Translations under genes and position numbers: made by a program
Part shown: piece by piece, positions 17,117 through 25,217 of the stretch
How the letters are laid out: each line of letters opens with the position of its first letter
Numbering within the stretch: the first letter of the stretch is position 1
The notes under the pieces: model-generated
Database searches by the model: none
What the model was told of the DNA's origin: nothing
What the model saw: the letters and a program-made list of their open reading frames with translations, nothing else
NCBI GenBank assembly: GCA_025360865.1
Contig: JANYBG010000182.1
Coordinates: 1 to 39,603 of the forward strand
Source of the DNA: Pseudomonadota bacterium
Lineage (GTDB): Bacteria; Pseudomonadota; Gammaproteobacteria; Steroidobacterales; Steroidobacteraceae
Direction: 5' to 3'
Length of the DNA stretch: 39,603 bases

Positions 17117-17845
17117 TCAGGAAGCCGCGCCCGTGAGCTGCTCACGGGTGAACTCGAACGTCGGACCGCCGCGCTGGTCGAGCGCGCAGCGTACGCGCTC
17201 GCGACCCGCGGCGATGAACCAGGTCTGCGGCGTGCGCGGGCGGCCGCCCCCGAACACCGCGGGCGTCAGCACCGCGGCGCACACGCCGCCCTGCGGATCG
17301 CGCGCGGATTCATAGCGGATGACCTCGATGCCGGCCGCGCGCGCCAGCGTCGCCAGCTCCTGCGTGCGCTCGTAGCTCACCCTCGAAGTCCATGCCGCGC
17401 GCTCCCTCGCCAGCGGCGCGCGCGTGAGATCCACCGCGAGGCGCGTGCGCACCTGGGCGCGGAAGGCGGTGTGCGGCACGGCCTTCAACTCAGGCGTACC
17501 GGGTGAGTCGGTCAGGAACCGCAGCCGCCAGTAGCTCTTCTCCGCCAGCGCGCTGCGCAGCGCCTCCGCCCCGTACCAGACACCGGCCTCGAAGGCGCCA
17601 CGAAAGCGCGAGCCCGCGCGCGGGCGGTAGCGAAAAGGCGTTCCCAGCAGGTAGTGCAGCCCAAGCGCTTCGCGCGGCAGCGCGGGCTTGCTGGCTTCCA
17701 GGATCGCCTCAAGCGCGCCCTGTTCCTCGAGCGAATCCGTGAGGCGCATCGTGGATGCGGTGTGCTGGGCCTCGACCACGCGCCACAACAGCTGCGCGTA
17801 GGGACGGGCCTCAGATGCGAGCGCGGGCGGCGTCCAGGTAGTCAA
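17117..17845 (-). CDS. RES-domain toxin (NAD+ phosphorylase type)
   Basis: About 242 residues if translation begins at the TTG at 17845 (MTTWTPPALASEARPY), a start inside the antitoxin gene that keeps the N-terminal TWTPxALASEA block I recall from long RES proteins; no ATG lies near the antitoxin stop. LLWRVVEAQH and LHYLLGTPFRYRP lead into the RES core SRFRGAF ... GVWYGAEALRSALAE, holding the conserved Arg, Tyr and Glu. The C-terminus includes YERTQELATLARAAGIEVIRYESARDP. RES toxins of this type deplete NAD+ when freed from their Xre antitoxin. The first ATG in frame, near 17750, would cut the conserved N-terminus. Confidence 0.85.
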   Translation of the reverse strand: MTTWTPPALASEARPYAQLLWRVVEAQHTASTMRLTDSLEEQGALEAILEASKPALPREALGLHYLLGTPFRYRPRAGSRFRGAFEAGVWYGAEALRSALAEKSYWRLRFLTDSPGTPELKAVPHTAFRAQVRTRLAVDLTRAPLARERAAWTSRVSYERTQELATLARAAGIEVIRYESARDPQGGVCAAVLTPAVFGGGRPRTPQTWFIAAGRERVRCALDQRGGPTFEFTREQLTGAAS

Positions 17846-18197
17846 CCGCGCGCACCAGTCCGGCGGGATCGCGAATGAGGGCGAGCGGCACCCCGCCCAG
17901 GGCTGAGTTCTCGCAGCGCAGCCACGCGCGCGCGGCCACATCGTCCGAGCCGACGATCGCATCGAGCGAACGGAACAGGCGCACGAACAAAGCCGCCAGC
18001 TGCCAGGGCTTGGAGCCAGGCTCCAACCGCTTCTGCCCGTGCGCAAGTCGCGACAGCGTCGCCCCGCTGACCCCGATGACGGGCGCCAGCTCTGACTGCG
18101 CGAGCGCGAGGCAACGCGCCGCCCGGAGGGTGGCGCGTGAGAGCACCGCGCCGGCATGGGCGACGTGAGCGGACTTGGCGGGGGGCGAGAGCTTCAT
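17811..18197 (-). CDS. Xre/MbcA/ParS-type antitoxin with DUF2384 domain
   Basis: 128 residues from the ATG at 18197; the frame stays open to a TTG at 18296, but the ATG follows an AT-rich promoter-like stretch. The N-terminal half is a helix-turn-helix (LALAQSELAPVIGVSGATLSRLAHGQ). The C-terminal half (LFRSLDAIVGSDDVAARAWLRCENSALGGVPLALI) is the toxin-binding DUF2384 domain of Xre antitoxins. It would neutralise the RES protein whose start overlaps its 3' end by 35 bases, and repress the operon. No Shine-Dalgarno precedes the ATG. Confidence 0.87.
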   Translation of the reverse strand: MKLSPPAKSAHVAHAGAVLSRATLRAARCLALAQSELAPVIGVSGATLSRLAHGQKRLEPGSKPWQLAALFVRLFRSLDAIVGSDDVAARAWLRCENSALGGVPLALIRDPAGLVRAVDYLDAARARI

Positions 18198-18207
18198 TTC
18201 AATGGCA

Positions 18208-18237
18208 ATAATACTAGTCAATTGTTTCAGGTGCAAA
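18208..18237 (-). promoter_or_regulatory. Candidate promoter of the toxin-antitoxin operon
   Basis: On the minus strand TTTGCA (18237-18232) and TATTAT (18213-18208) are 18 bp apart, with four and five of six matches. Transcription would begin only about 5 bases before the ATG at 18197, implying a nearly leaderless mRNA, consistent with the missing ribosome-binding site. The palindromes CAATTG and ACTAGT lie between or over the hexamers. Confidence 0.4.
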
Positions 18238-18261
18238 CCACTGGCGATGACAGGGCGACGC

Positions 18262-18283
18262 CGGTCATCACCGTCATCCGGTG
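18262..18283. promoter_or_regulatory. Overlapping inverted repeats, possible antitoxin operator
   Basis: CGGT-CATC-ACCG (18262-18273) shares its right arm with CACCG-TCATC-CGGTG (18269-18283). The element sits about 25-50 bp upstream of the putative -35 of the toxin-antitoxin operon. Autoregulation by Xre antitoxins is common, but binding here is only inferred. Confidence 0.35.
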
Positions 18284-18340
18284 AAATATCAGTCAATACA
18301 TAGGGTTGAGACCGCCACGGGGGGCCGCTCAGGTCCGCGA

Positions 18341-18355
18341 GTGAGAACCTCTCAC
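18341..18355 (-). terminator. Weak hairpin at the end of the PAS-GGDEF gene
   Basis: GTGAGA (18341-18346) and TCTCAC (18350-18355) form a six-base stem with a three-base loop overlapping the stop codon of the last gene of the lepA-to-GGDEF run. No U-run follows, so intrinsic termination is uncertain. Confidence 0.25.
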
Positions 18356-19287
18356 GCGCCGAAGTCGGTCGCCTCCGCGGTGACGATCGCGTCCTTGCCG
18401 TTCTTCTTGGCGCGCCGCATCGCCCCCTGGCAGGCCTTGAGCAAGCCCTCCAGTTCCAACGTGCGCGGGGGCACGAGGCTTGCGATGCCGGCGCTCACGG
18501 TCACGTAGCGGCCGGCGCCCGCGGTCGGGTGGTGCATCAGCAGATCGCGCACCCGCTGCGAGACGATATGGGCGTACTGCGAGGCGCGCTCGGCGGCATC
18601 GCCCTGCGTGAGCACGGCGAAGGTGCCGCCCTGCCAGCGGCCCACGAGGTCCCCGCCACGGCGGTATGAGGCGCCGATAACGCGCGACACGCGGCGGATG
18701 CAGGCATCGCCCGCGGCGCGATCGAACTTGTCGTTGTAGGCGGCGAGGTCGTCGATGTCGAAGAGTGTCAGTCCGATCTCGTGCGAATCGCGCTGCGCGA
18801 GCGCCCAGTCTCGCGCCAGCAGTTCCTCGAAGTAGGCGCGCGAATGCAACCCGGTGAGCCGGTCCTCCCGCAGCCAGGAGGGAAGTCCGGTGGCCACGCG
18901 CTCGGGGCTCTTCAGGCGCTCGCTCGCGTCTCGGTGGAACCCAAGGTAGTGCGTGAGCTCGCCCTTGGCGCAGCGCACCGGCTGCACCACGGTCTCATTC
19001 CAGAAGAGCGTGCCGTCGGGGCGGTAGTTGCGCACCAGCACGCGCGCCGGTTCACCGCGTTGCACCGCCTCGGCCATACGCGTACGCGCTTCCTGGTCAC
19101 GATCGGTGCCCTGGAGGATGCGCAGGTTGGTGCCGAGCAACGCCGCGGCCGGGAAGCCGCACATCTGCGAGAAGGCGTTGTTCACGAACACGACCGGTGT
19201 GTCAGGCACGGTGGCGTCGCAGATCACGATTCCCTCGGGGGAGCTCTCGACCACCCGACGCCAAGCCTCACCCGACCAGTTCTTCAT
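18352..19287 (-). CDS. PAS (LOV-like) protein with degenerate GGDEF domain
   Basis: 311 residues from the ATG at 19287, which overlaps the nagZ stop as ATGA. Residues about 8-125 are a PAS domain of LOV type: FVNNAF, GTNLRILQG (52-60) and NYRPDGTLFWNETV (87-100). The photoactive Cys of NCRFLQ is Leu55, and the segment ends YLGFHRD, as in NifL-type flavin PAS domains. Residues 142-310 are a GGDEF fold (DRLTGLHSR, DIDD, AAGDACIRRV), but the GGDEF signature reads QGGTF (219-223), so both catalytic acidic residues are lost. The inhibitory-site RxxD is kept (Arg210-Asp213). It is probably not a cyclase; it may bind c-di-GMP and relay a flavin, redox or ligand signal (inference). Confidence 0.85.
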   Translation of the reverse strand: MKNWSGEAWRRVVESSPEGIVICDATVPDTPVVFVNNAFSQMCGFPAAALLGTNLRILQGTDRDQEARTRMAEAVQRGEPARVLVRNYRPDGTLFWNETVVQPVRCAKGELTHYLGFHRDASERLKSPERVATGLPSWLREDRLTGLHSRAYFEELLARDWALAQRDSHEIGLTLFDIDDLAAYNDKFDRAAGDACIRRVSRVIGASYRRGGDLVGRWQGGTFAVLTQGDAAERASQYAHIVSQRVRDLLMHHPTAGAGRYVTVSAGIASLVPPRTLELEGLLKACQGAMRRAKKNGKDAIVTAEATDFGA

Positions 19288-20345
19288 AAGGAGGATCCGG
19301 GGTCGAGGGTCAGCGCCGGGGCGGCTGAGATCTGGACGAGGCGCTCCCGGGTGCGCAACCACTCGGGGGAGCCTTCCAGATCCGCGCGCGTGGCAGGTCG
19401 CGCGCGCCCGTGCAGGCGCACGAGCCGCATGCTGGAGGCTGGACTTGGTTCCAAGTCCAGCGTGTCCAGAAGCTCGATGACGCTGGGTCGATTGTTACAG
19501 ACCGGTAGCATGTCGCAGCCCGCGGTGAGCGCCTGCCGGGCCCGGGACACGATGTCACCGTACGCGGCGGCCGCCCCCCCCATGGAGAGATCATCCGCGA
19601 ACACTACCCCTTGAAACATAAGCTCTCCGCGCAGCACGTCGCGAATCCACAAGGCCGAGAGGCTCGCCGGGGCGTGATCGACCGCTGAAAACAGCACATG
19701 GGCCGCCATCACCGCGGGCAGCCCGTTGGCGATGAGGCGCCGGTAGGGGGTGAGTTCCTCGCTCAGGTCGACCAGCGGACGCCGGTCCACCGGCAGCGTC
19801 AGGTGGGAATCGGCTACCACCGCCCCGTGCCCCGGGAAGTGCTTGGCCGTGGCCGCCATACCGGCCTCGCGCATGCCGGCCATCCAGCCAAGGCCAAGCT
19901 GGGACACGGCATCGGCGGAGCGGTGGAAGGCCCGATCGCCGATGACCTCACTTACCCCCAGGTCCAGGTCCACATCGGGGGCGAAGGAGATGTCGACCCC
20001 GTGGGCGCGCAGTTCCGCGGCCATCAGCCAGCCGATGGAACGCGCGAGCGCGACCCCGGCGCGCGGGTCGATGTCGAACTGGTGGCCGATGCGCCGCGCC
20101 GGCGGCAGCCGCGTGAAACCCTCGCGGAACCGCTGCACCCGGCCTCCCTCCTGGTCGACCGCGACGATCAGGGGCGGGGAGCGCGCCTCGTGGATCGCCG
20201 CGACCAGGGCGGACAGCTGCGCGGGGTTCTCGTAGTTGCGGCTGAAGAGCACCACGCCCCCGACCAGCGGGTGGCGCAACAGCTCCCGTTCCTCGGCGGC
20301 GACGCTGGTGCCTTCGAGGTCGATCATCAGGGGCCCTAAGCTCAT
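19284..20345 (-). CDS. nagZ: Beta-N-acetylhexosaminidase NagZ
   Basis: 353 residues of the GH3 fold, near the usual 330-340. VDQEGGRVQR (63-72), KHFPGHG (168-174, with the catalytic His) and FADDLSMGGA (249-258, with the nucleophile Asp) are the NagZ signatures. It is cytosolic, has no signal peptide, and removes GlcNAc from anhydromuropeptides during cell-wall recycling. Its ATG overlaps the rlmD stop as ATGA, and its own stop overlaps the PAS-GGDEF start, so it lies inside a translationally coupled chain. Confidence 0.96.
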   Translation of the reverse strand: MSLGPLMIDLEGTSVAAEERELLRHPLVGGVVLFSRNYENPAQLSALVAAIHEARSPPLIVAVDQEGGRVQRFREGFTRLPPARRIGHQFDIDPRAGVALARSIGWLMAAELRAHGVDISFAPDVDLDLGVSEVIGDRAFHRSADAVSQLGLGWMAGMREAGMAATAKHFPGHGAVVADSHLTLPVDRRPLVDLSEELTPYRRLIANGLPAVMAAHVLFSAVDHAPASLSALWIRDVLRGELMFQGVVFADDLSMGGAAAAYGDIVSRARQALTAGCDMLPVCNNRPSVIELLDTLDLEPSPASSMRLVRLHGRARPATRADLEGSPEWLRTRERLVQISAAPALTLDPGSSL

Positions 20346-21718
20346 GCGGGGGCCGGCTTGGTTCGGGCGCGCTTGGGTTGAACGCTCAAGAGCGCGATCG
20401 ACTCCACGTGCGTGGTGTGCGGAAACATGTCGACCACACCTGCCGCCTCGAGGACCATGCCGTGCTCGTTCACCAACACTCCCAGGTCCCGGGCGAGACT
20501 TCCCGGATGGCAGGAAATATACAGCACCCGCCTGGGCGCAAGCGCGGCCACGGCCCCGAGCACTTCGCGCGCGCCGGTGCGCGGCGGGTCCAGCAGCACG
20601 TGGCTGAAGTCATGCCCGAGCCAGGACGCCTCGGGCGCGGGCGCGGCGCTGAGGTTGACCACGTGGAAGCGCGCGTTGCCGATGCCGTTCAGGGTCGCGT
20701 TCGCGCGCGCGCGCTCGATGAGTGTGGCCTCCCCCTCCACGCCGACCGCGAGCGCGGCGCGGCGGGCGAGCGCGAGCGTGAAATTCCCTAGTCCGCAGAA
20801 AAGATCGAGCGCCTGCGATGCGGCGTCGAGCTCCAGAAGCTCGACGGCGCGGGAGACGAGCGCGGCGTTCACCGCGCCATTGACCTGGATGAAGTCGGTG
20901 GGCAGGAACTCGAGCGTGAGATCAAATTCCGGCAACCCGTAGCGCAGTGGCGGCAGCGCGGCATCCAGCGGCGCCACGCTGTGGATGCCGCCGGGCTGCA
21001 GGTAAAACCGCACGCCGTGCGCGTGGCCGAACGCGCGCAGCGACCCCAGGTCCGCCTCGGACGGGGCGCTGAGCACGCGCAGCACCATGGCCACCGCGTT
21101 ATCCGCGATCGCCACCTCCACCTGCGGCAGCTGCTCGCGGATGCTCAAGCCATCGAACAACAGCGCGAGCGGCGCGATGAGGTTCCCGACCGGCGCGCTC
21201 AACACCTCGCAGCGGGCGAGTTCCGCGACGTAGGGGGCCGCGCGCTCGCGGAAGCCCACGACCACGCGCCCCTTCTTGCGCACGAACTTAGCACCGAGCC
21301 GGGCGCGCCGCCGGTAGCCCCACGCAGGTCCCGCCAGGGGCGCGAGCCAGCGCGCCGGACTCACCTGCCCAACGCGGGTGAGCGTCTCCTCCAGTTCCGC
21401 CTGCTTGGCGGACAGCTGCGCCGCGGGGGCCAGGTGCTGCAGCGCGCACCCGCCGCAGACCCCGAAGTGGGCGCAGCGCGGCGCCTCGCGCAGCGGGGAG
21501 GGTTCGAGCACCTCGAGCAGCACGCCGTCATCGTGCTGGCGGTGGGGGCGGCCGCGCTGGAAGCGGATGCGCTCACCCGGCAGCGCGCCGGCCACGAACA
21601 CGGTCTTGCCCGAGTGCACCACGCCTTCGCCCTCGTGGGTGATGCCATCGACGGTGGCGACCTCCTCCGGCGGCGGCGCGCCACGGTTGGCGCCGCTCCT
21701 GGAACCCCTCAAGCGCAC
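20342..21718 (-). CDS. rlmD: 23S rRNA m5U1939 methyltransferase RlmD
   Basis: 458 residues. An N-terminal TRAM domain (ATVDGITHEGEGVV ... PGERIRF) is followed by iron-sulfur ligands Cys82, Cys88, Cys91 and Cys170. The SAM-binding motif is LDLFCGLGNFTLALA, then LLDPPRTG, and the catalytic Cys is in YISCHPGSLARD. Four Fe-S cysteines and the TRAM domain favour RlmD over TrmA. The start is GTG (21718) and overlaps the 3' end of the exonuclease gene by ten bases; no ATG lies near. Confidence 0.93.
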   Translation of the reverse strand: MRLRGSRSGANRGAPPPEEVATVDGITHEGEGVVHSGKTVFVAGALPGERIRFQRGRPHRQHDDGVLLEVLEPSPLREAPRCAHFGVCGGCALQHLAPAAQLSAKQAELEETLTRVGQVSPARWLAPLAGPAWGYRRRARLGAKFVRKKGRVVVGFRERAAPYVAELARCEVLSAPVGNLIAPLALLFDGLSIREQLPQVEVAIADNAVAMVLRVLSAPSEADLGSLRAFGHAHGVRFYLQPGGIHSVAPLDAALPPLRYGLPEFDLTLEFLPTDFIQVNGAVNAALVSRAVELLELDAASQALDLFCGLGNFTLALARRAALAVGVEGEATLIERARANATLNGIGNARFHVVNLSAAPAPEASWLGHDFSHVLLDPPRTGAREVLGAVAALAPRRVLYISCHPGSLARDLGVLVNEHGMVLEAAGVVDMFPHTTHVESIALLSVQPKRARTKPAPA

Positions 21719-22485
21719 GCCTCCCAGGCGCGCAGGAATTCCCCGAAGTGCGGCTCGCCGGCGGCGGCGAGCCAGGCCTTCACGCGCGCGAGTTCCTCGG
21801 CGTGCGCCGCGCGCGGCAGCTCGCCGCGCAGCTGCGCGAAGCGCAGCCAGATGAGCCAGGTGTTCAGCACGTCCGTCTCGCAGTAGGCGCGGATGCCGGC
21901 GATGTCCCCGCCCTGCCAGGCATCCCAGACCTTGCTCCCATCCAAGCCGAGCTTGCCGGGAAAGCCCAGCAGAGTCGCCATGTTGGCAAGCGACACGCGG
22001 CCGCGCGCCTGGTAGCCGGACAGGACGTCCATGAGGTCGGTGTGCCGCCAGTGGTAGCGGCCGAGGTAATTGTTGTAGCGGAACGCGGAGTCCGCCGCGC
22101 CGGTCTCCCAGAACCTGGGCGCCGTCACCCCGTGCAGGAGCGCCCGGTAGTTGAGCACCGGCAGGTCGAATCCGCTGCCATTCCAGGACACAAGGTCCGG
22201 GGAGTACTTGTCGATGCCATCGAAGAAGCGCTGCACGAGCTCGCCCTCGCCGGTGCTCACATCGCCCAGGCTCCAGACCTTGAGCCCATCGCGCGAGCGC
22301 AGCACGCAGGAGATGGCGACGATCCGCTGCTGCTCGAGGGGGAGGAAGTCTGTGCCCGTGACCTGGCGGCGCAGCGCGAACATGGCTTTCGCGACCTGCG
22401 CGTCCGCGAGTCCCTCGAGCTCGTACCGCCGCCGCCCCAGCGCGATATCGGGCACAGTCTCCACATCGAACACCAGGGTGTTCAT
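21709..22485 (-). CDS. DNA polymerase B-like 3'-5' exonuclease
   Basis: 258 residues. Exo I is FDVETVPD (Asp7, Glu9), exo II lies in SWNGSGFDLPVLNYR, and exo III in YCETDVLNTW, which carries the last Asp. This is the DnaQ-like fold of the predicted PolB-like exonuclease family (DUF2319). These stand-alone proteins are thought to act in DNA or RNA trimming, but the cellular role is not settled. The start ATG overlaps the acpS stop as ATGA. It belongs to the rnc-era-recO-pdxJ-acpS chain, which already carries repair (recO) and RNA-processing genes. Confidence 0.87.
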   Translation of the reverse strand: MNTLVFDVETVPDIALGRRRYELEGLADAQVAKAMFALRRQVTGTDFLPLEQQRIVAISCVLRSRDGLKVWSLGDVSTGEGELVQRFFDGIDKYSPDLVSWNGSGFDLPVLNYRALLHGVTAPRFWETGAADSAFRYNNYLGRYHWRHTDLMDVLSGYQARGRVSLANMATLLGFPGKLGLDGSKVWDAWQGGDIAGIRAYCETDVLNTWLIWLRFAQLRGELPRAAHAEELARVKAWLAAAGEPHFGEFLRAWEACA

Positions 22486-22865
22486 TGGGCCTTCATCAGC
22501 ACCGCCACCGCCACCACGAGCCCGCCCTCGTCGGTGAGCGTCACGTGGCCCTCGCCGATCCCCAGGCCCTGGCGCACGCGCTCGCCGCGCGCGGAAAAGA
22601 CCACTTCAGGCTTCCCCCAGGCGTTCTGCACCACCCCGACGTCGCGGATCCACACCCCATGCGCGAAGCCGGTCCCCATCGCCTTGACGATGGCCTCCTT
22701 GGCCGCGAAGCGCATGGCGAGGAAACGCTCGCGGCGCTGGGTGAGGGCCATCTGCGCGGCCTCCGCGGGCAGCAGCAGGTGCTCGATGAAGCGATCGCCA
22801 AAGCGCTCCAGCGTGCGCTTGATGCGCTTGGCCTCGAGCACGTCCACCCCGATCCCGTAGATCAC
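22482..22865 (-). CDS. acpS: Holo-[acyl-carrier-protein] synthase
   Basis: 127 residues, the standard AcpS size. [14 protein letters not shown] at the N-terminus holds the Mg-binding Asp, and [14 protein letters not shown] holds the second acidic ligand. It transfers 4'-phosphopantetheine from CoA to the ACP serine. The start codon is GTG, overlapping the pdxJ stop as GTGA. The pdxJ-acpS pair is conserved in gammaproteobacteria. Confidence 0.95.
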   Translation of the reverse strand: MIYGIGVDVLEAKRIKRTLERFGDRFIEHLLLPAEAAQMALTQRRERFLAMRFAAKEAIVKAMGTGFAHGVWIRDVGVVQNAWGKPEVVFSARGERVRQGLGIGEGHVTLTDEGGLVVAVAVLMKAQ

Positions 22866-23593
22866 GGGCGCACCGCGAGCATCAGCGCCTTCATCTCGCG
22901 GACCGCGTTGGCGAGGCCCACGAACACCGCGTGCCCGATGAGCGCATGACCGATGTTCAGCTCGACGATCTGCGGGATGGAGGCGACCGGCTGCACGTTC
23001 TCGTAGTTGAGCCCGTGGCCCGCGTTCACCGTCAACCCAAGCTCGGCGCCGCGGCGCGCGCAGGCCACCAGGCGCGCCAGTTCGGCGACCTGCGCAGGTC
23101 CGCTCGCGCGCGCGTAGGCCCCGGTGTGCAGCTCGATGACCGGGGCGCTTAAGGCCGCGGCGGCCTCGACCTGCCTGAGATCCGGATCGATGAAGAGAGA
23201 ACTGCGGATGCCCGCGGCGGTCATGCGCGCCACCGCCCGCGCCACCCGCGCCGACTGACCGGCGGCATCAAGGCCACCCTCGGTCGTCACCTCCGCGCGC
23301 CGCTCGGGGACGAAGCACACGTCCGAGGGCCCGGCTTTGAGCGCGATGCCGATCATCTCCTCGGTGATGGCCATCTCGAGGTTCATGTGGGTCTTCAAGA
23401 GCGGCGCGAGCGTCGCCACGTCCTGGTCCTGGATGTGGCGACGGTCCTCGCGCAGGTGCAGCGTGATGCTGTCGGCGCCCGCGGCCTCGGCGATGAGCGC
23501 CGCGCGCACCGGGTCCGGGTGCGTGCCGCCGCGCGCCTGGCGCAGCGTCGCCACGTGGTCGATGTTCACCCCGAGGGCGAGGGCGGCGCTCAT
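22862..23593 (-). CDS. pdxJ: Pyridoxine 5'-phosphate synthase
   Basis: 243 residues. [16 protein letters not shown] at the N-terminus, [23 protein letters not shown]-like [16 protein letters not shown] and [14 protein letters not shown] are all PdxJ signatures of the TIM-barrel enzyme. It condenses 1-deoxyxylulose 5-phosphate with 3-amino-1-hydroxyacetone 1-phosphate to pyridoxine 5'-phosphate. Its ATG overlaps the recO stop as ATGA. Confidence 0.97.
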   Translation of the reverse strand: MSAALALGVNIDHVATLRQARGGTHPDPVRAALIAEAAGADSITLHLREDRRHIQDQDVATLAPLLKTHMNLEMAITEEMIGIALKAGPSDVCFVPERRAEVTTEGGLDAAGQSARVARAVARMTAAGIRSSLFIDPDLRQVEAAAALSAPVIELHTGAYARASGPAQVAELARLVACARRGAELGLTVNAGHGLNYENVQPVASIPQIVELNIGHALIGHAVFVGLANAVREMKALMLAVRP

Positions 23594-24321
23594 GAGGCCG
23601 CCCGGCGCGCCATCGAGCGCGCCACGTCACGCGTGGCGAGCGGGCGCCCCTCTAGGCAGGCCGCGATGGCGGCCTTCAGCAGGTGCCGCGCGTCCTCGAG
23701 CGTGCGCGCATCCGTGAGGCACTCCGCCTCAAGGTCAATCAGGGAGGAGCCCGCCAGCGCTCCCGCGTCACCGGGCGCCGCGGGCACCAGGCCCTGGCTG
23801 ACGCGGAAGATGTAGAAGCCGGCGCGATCCAGCGGCTCCCCGGAATGCGCCTGCGTGGTGAGCTCGAGCCCGTACCCCAAGCTCTCCAGCAGGCGCTTCT
23901 CGAACAGGCGCAGCGAAGGCTCCAGGCCGCCCGCGGCGCGCAGTCCGCCCAGGGCCGCGTGGTAGTGGTCGAACAGTTGCGGGTGCGGGTCATGCCGCGT
24001 GGTGAGCTTCAGCAGCAGCTCGTTCAGGTAGAACGCCGGCAGCAGGCACGGCGGCGGCAGCGCGGTGGCGGCGGGCTCGGCCCGCTCGGCGCCCGTCAGC
24101 GCCGGGGCTTCCCCGCGCCCCGCCCAGGAGAACAGCAGCGGCTGGAACGGCTGCAGCGCGGAGGCCAGCTTCGCGGTGGGCCCGCGCACGCCACGGGCGA
24201 AAAGGGTGAGGCGGCCGTGCTCGCGGGTGAGCACCTCCAGGATCCGGCTCGTGTCGCGCCACGGGCGGTGGTGCAGCAGGTACCCCAGGGTAAGCTCTAC
24301 GCGACGCGTGCTACCGCTCAT
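23590..24321 (-). CDS. recO: DNA repair protein RecO
   Basis: 243 residues from the ATG at 24321 ([21 protein letters not shown]), which overlaps the era stop as ATGA; an upstream start would add 21 non-conserved residues inside era. The N-terminal OB fold shows [26 protein letters not shown]. The helical C-terminal part has [10 protein letters not shown] and [16 protein letters not shown]. The zinc-finger cysteines of Gram-positive RecO are absent, as is usual here. RecO loads RecA on SSB-coated DNA with RecR. It stands directly after era, the common order. Confidence 0.94.
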   Translation of the reverse strand: MSGSTRRVELTLGYLLHHRPWRDTSRILEVLTREHGRLTLFARGVRGPTAKLASALQPFQPLLFSWAGRGEAPALTGAERAEPAATALPPPCLLPAFYLNELLLKLTTRHDPHPQLFDHYHAALGGLRAAGGLEPSLRLFEKRLLESLGYGLELTTQAHSGEPLDRAGFYIFRVSQGLVPAAPGDAGALAGSSLIDLEAECLTDARTLEDARHLLKAAIAACLEGRPLATRDVARSMARRAAS

Positions 24322-25217
24322 TCCAGTCCGAGTTCCTTCAGGGCGCGGGCGTTGTCCGCCCAGTTCTCGCGCACCTTCACCCACAGCGTGAGGTGCAGCC
24401 GCTGGCCCAGTATCTCATTGAGCGTGAGCCGCGCCGAGCGGCCCACGCGCTTCAGGCGCTCGCCCTTGGGTCCGATGACGATGGGCTTCTGGCCCTCGCG
24501 GTCCACCCAGATGCAGGCATTGACGGCCAGTTGCCCGTCCTCCTCGGCCATGCGCTCGACCTCCACCGCGATGCCGTAGGGAACTTCCTGGTTCAGCTCC
24601 AGGGTGAGCTTCTCGCGGATCATCTCGGCGATGCGGAACTTGACGTCGCGGTCGGTGATCTCCCCGAGCGGGAACATCAGCGGCGCGAGCGGCATGAGCT
24701 CGCCGATCACGCGGCGCAGGTCCTCGATGTTGTCCTTCTTGAGCGCCGAGATCGGCACGATGGCGCGGAACTCGTAGCGCGCGGACACCTGCGCCAGATA
24801 CGGCAGGAGATTCTCGCGTGGGTGCACGAGGTCGACCTTGTTCACCGCGAGCACCGCGGGGCGCTGCGAGCGCACGATGCGTTCGAGCACGAGCTCATCC
24901 TCCCCGAACCAGCGCGGCGCCTCGACCACGAACACGACCAGGTCGGCGTCCTCCAGCGCCGCGCCCGCGGTGCGGTTCATCGCCTTGTTGAGCGCGCGCG
25001 CGGCCTCGCGGTGCAGGCCGGGGGTGTCGACGAAGGCGATCTGGACGTGGGCGTCGGTGTAGATACCGAGGATGCGGTGCCGGGTGGTCTGCGGGCGCGG
25101 GGTGACGATGGAGACCTTCTGCCCGATGAGGGTGTTCAGCAGCGTCGACTTGCCGACATTCGGGCGCCCGACCAGGGCGGCGAAGCCGGCGCGAAAGGCG
25201 GGATCGGGCGTGCTCAA
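24318..25217 (-). CDS. era: GTPase Era
   Basis: 299 residues. GRPNVGKSTLLN (G1) is near residue 18, followed by DTPGLH (G3) and NKVD (G4). The C-terminal KH domain includes VIGPKGERLKRVG. Era binds 16S rRNA and assists 30S maturation. The start is TTG (25217), overlapping the rnc stop as TTGA; no ATG lies close to the conserved N-terminus. RNase III, Era and RecO encoded together are typical of proteobacteria. Confidence 0.97.
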   Translation of the reverse strand: MSTPDPAFRAGFAALVGRPNVGKSTLLNTLIGQKVSIVTPRPQTTRHRILGIYTDAHVQIAFVDTPGLHREAARALNKAMNRTAGAALEDADLVVFVVEAPRWFGEDELVLERIVRSQRPAVLAVNKVDLVHPRENLLPYLAQVSARYEFRAIVPISALKKDNIEDLRRVIGELMPLAPLMFPLGEITDRDVKFRIAEMIREKLTLELNQEVPYGIAVEVERMAEEDGQLAVNACIWVDREGQKPIVIGPKGERLKRVGRSARLTLNEILGQRLHLTLWVKVRENWADNARALKELGLE

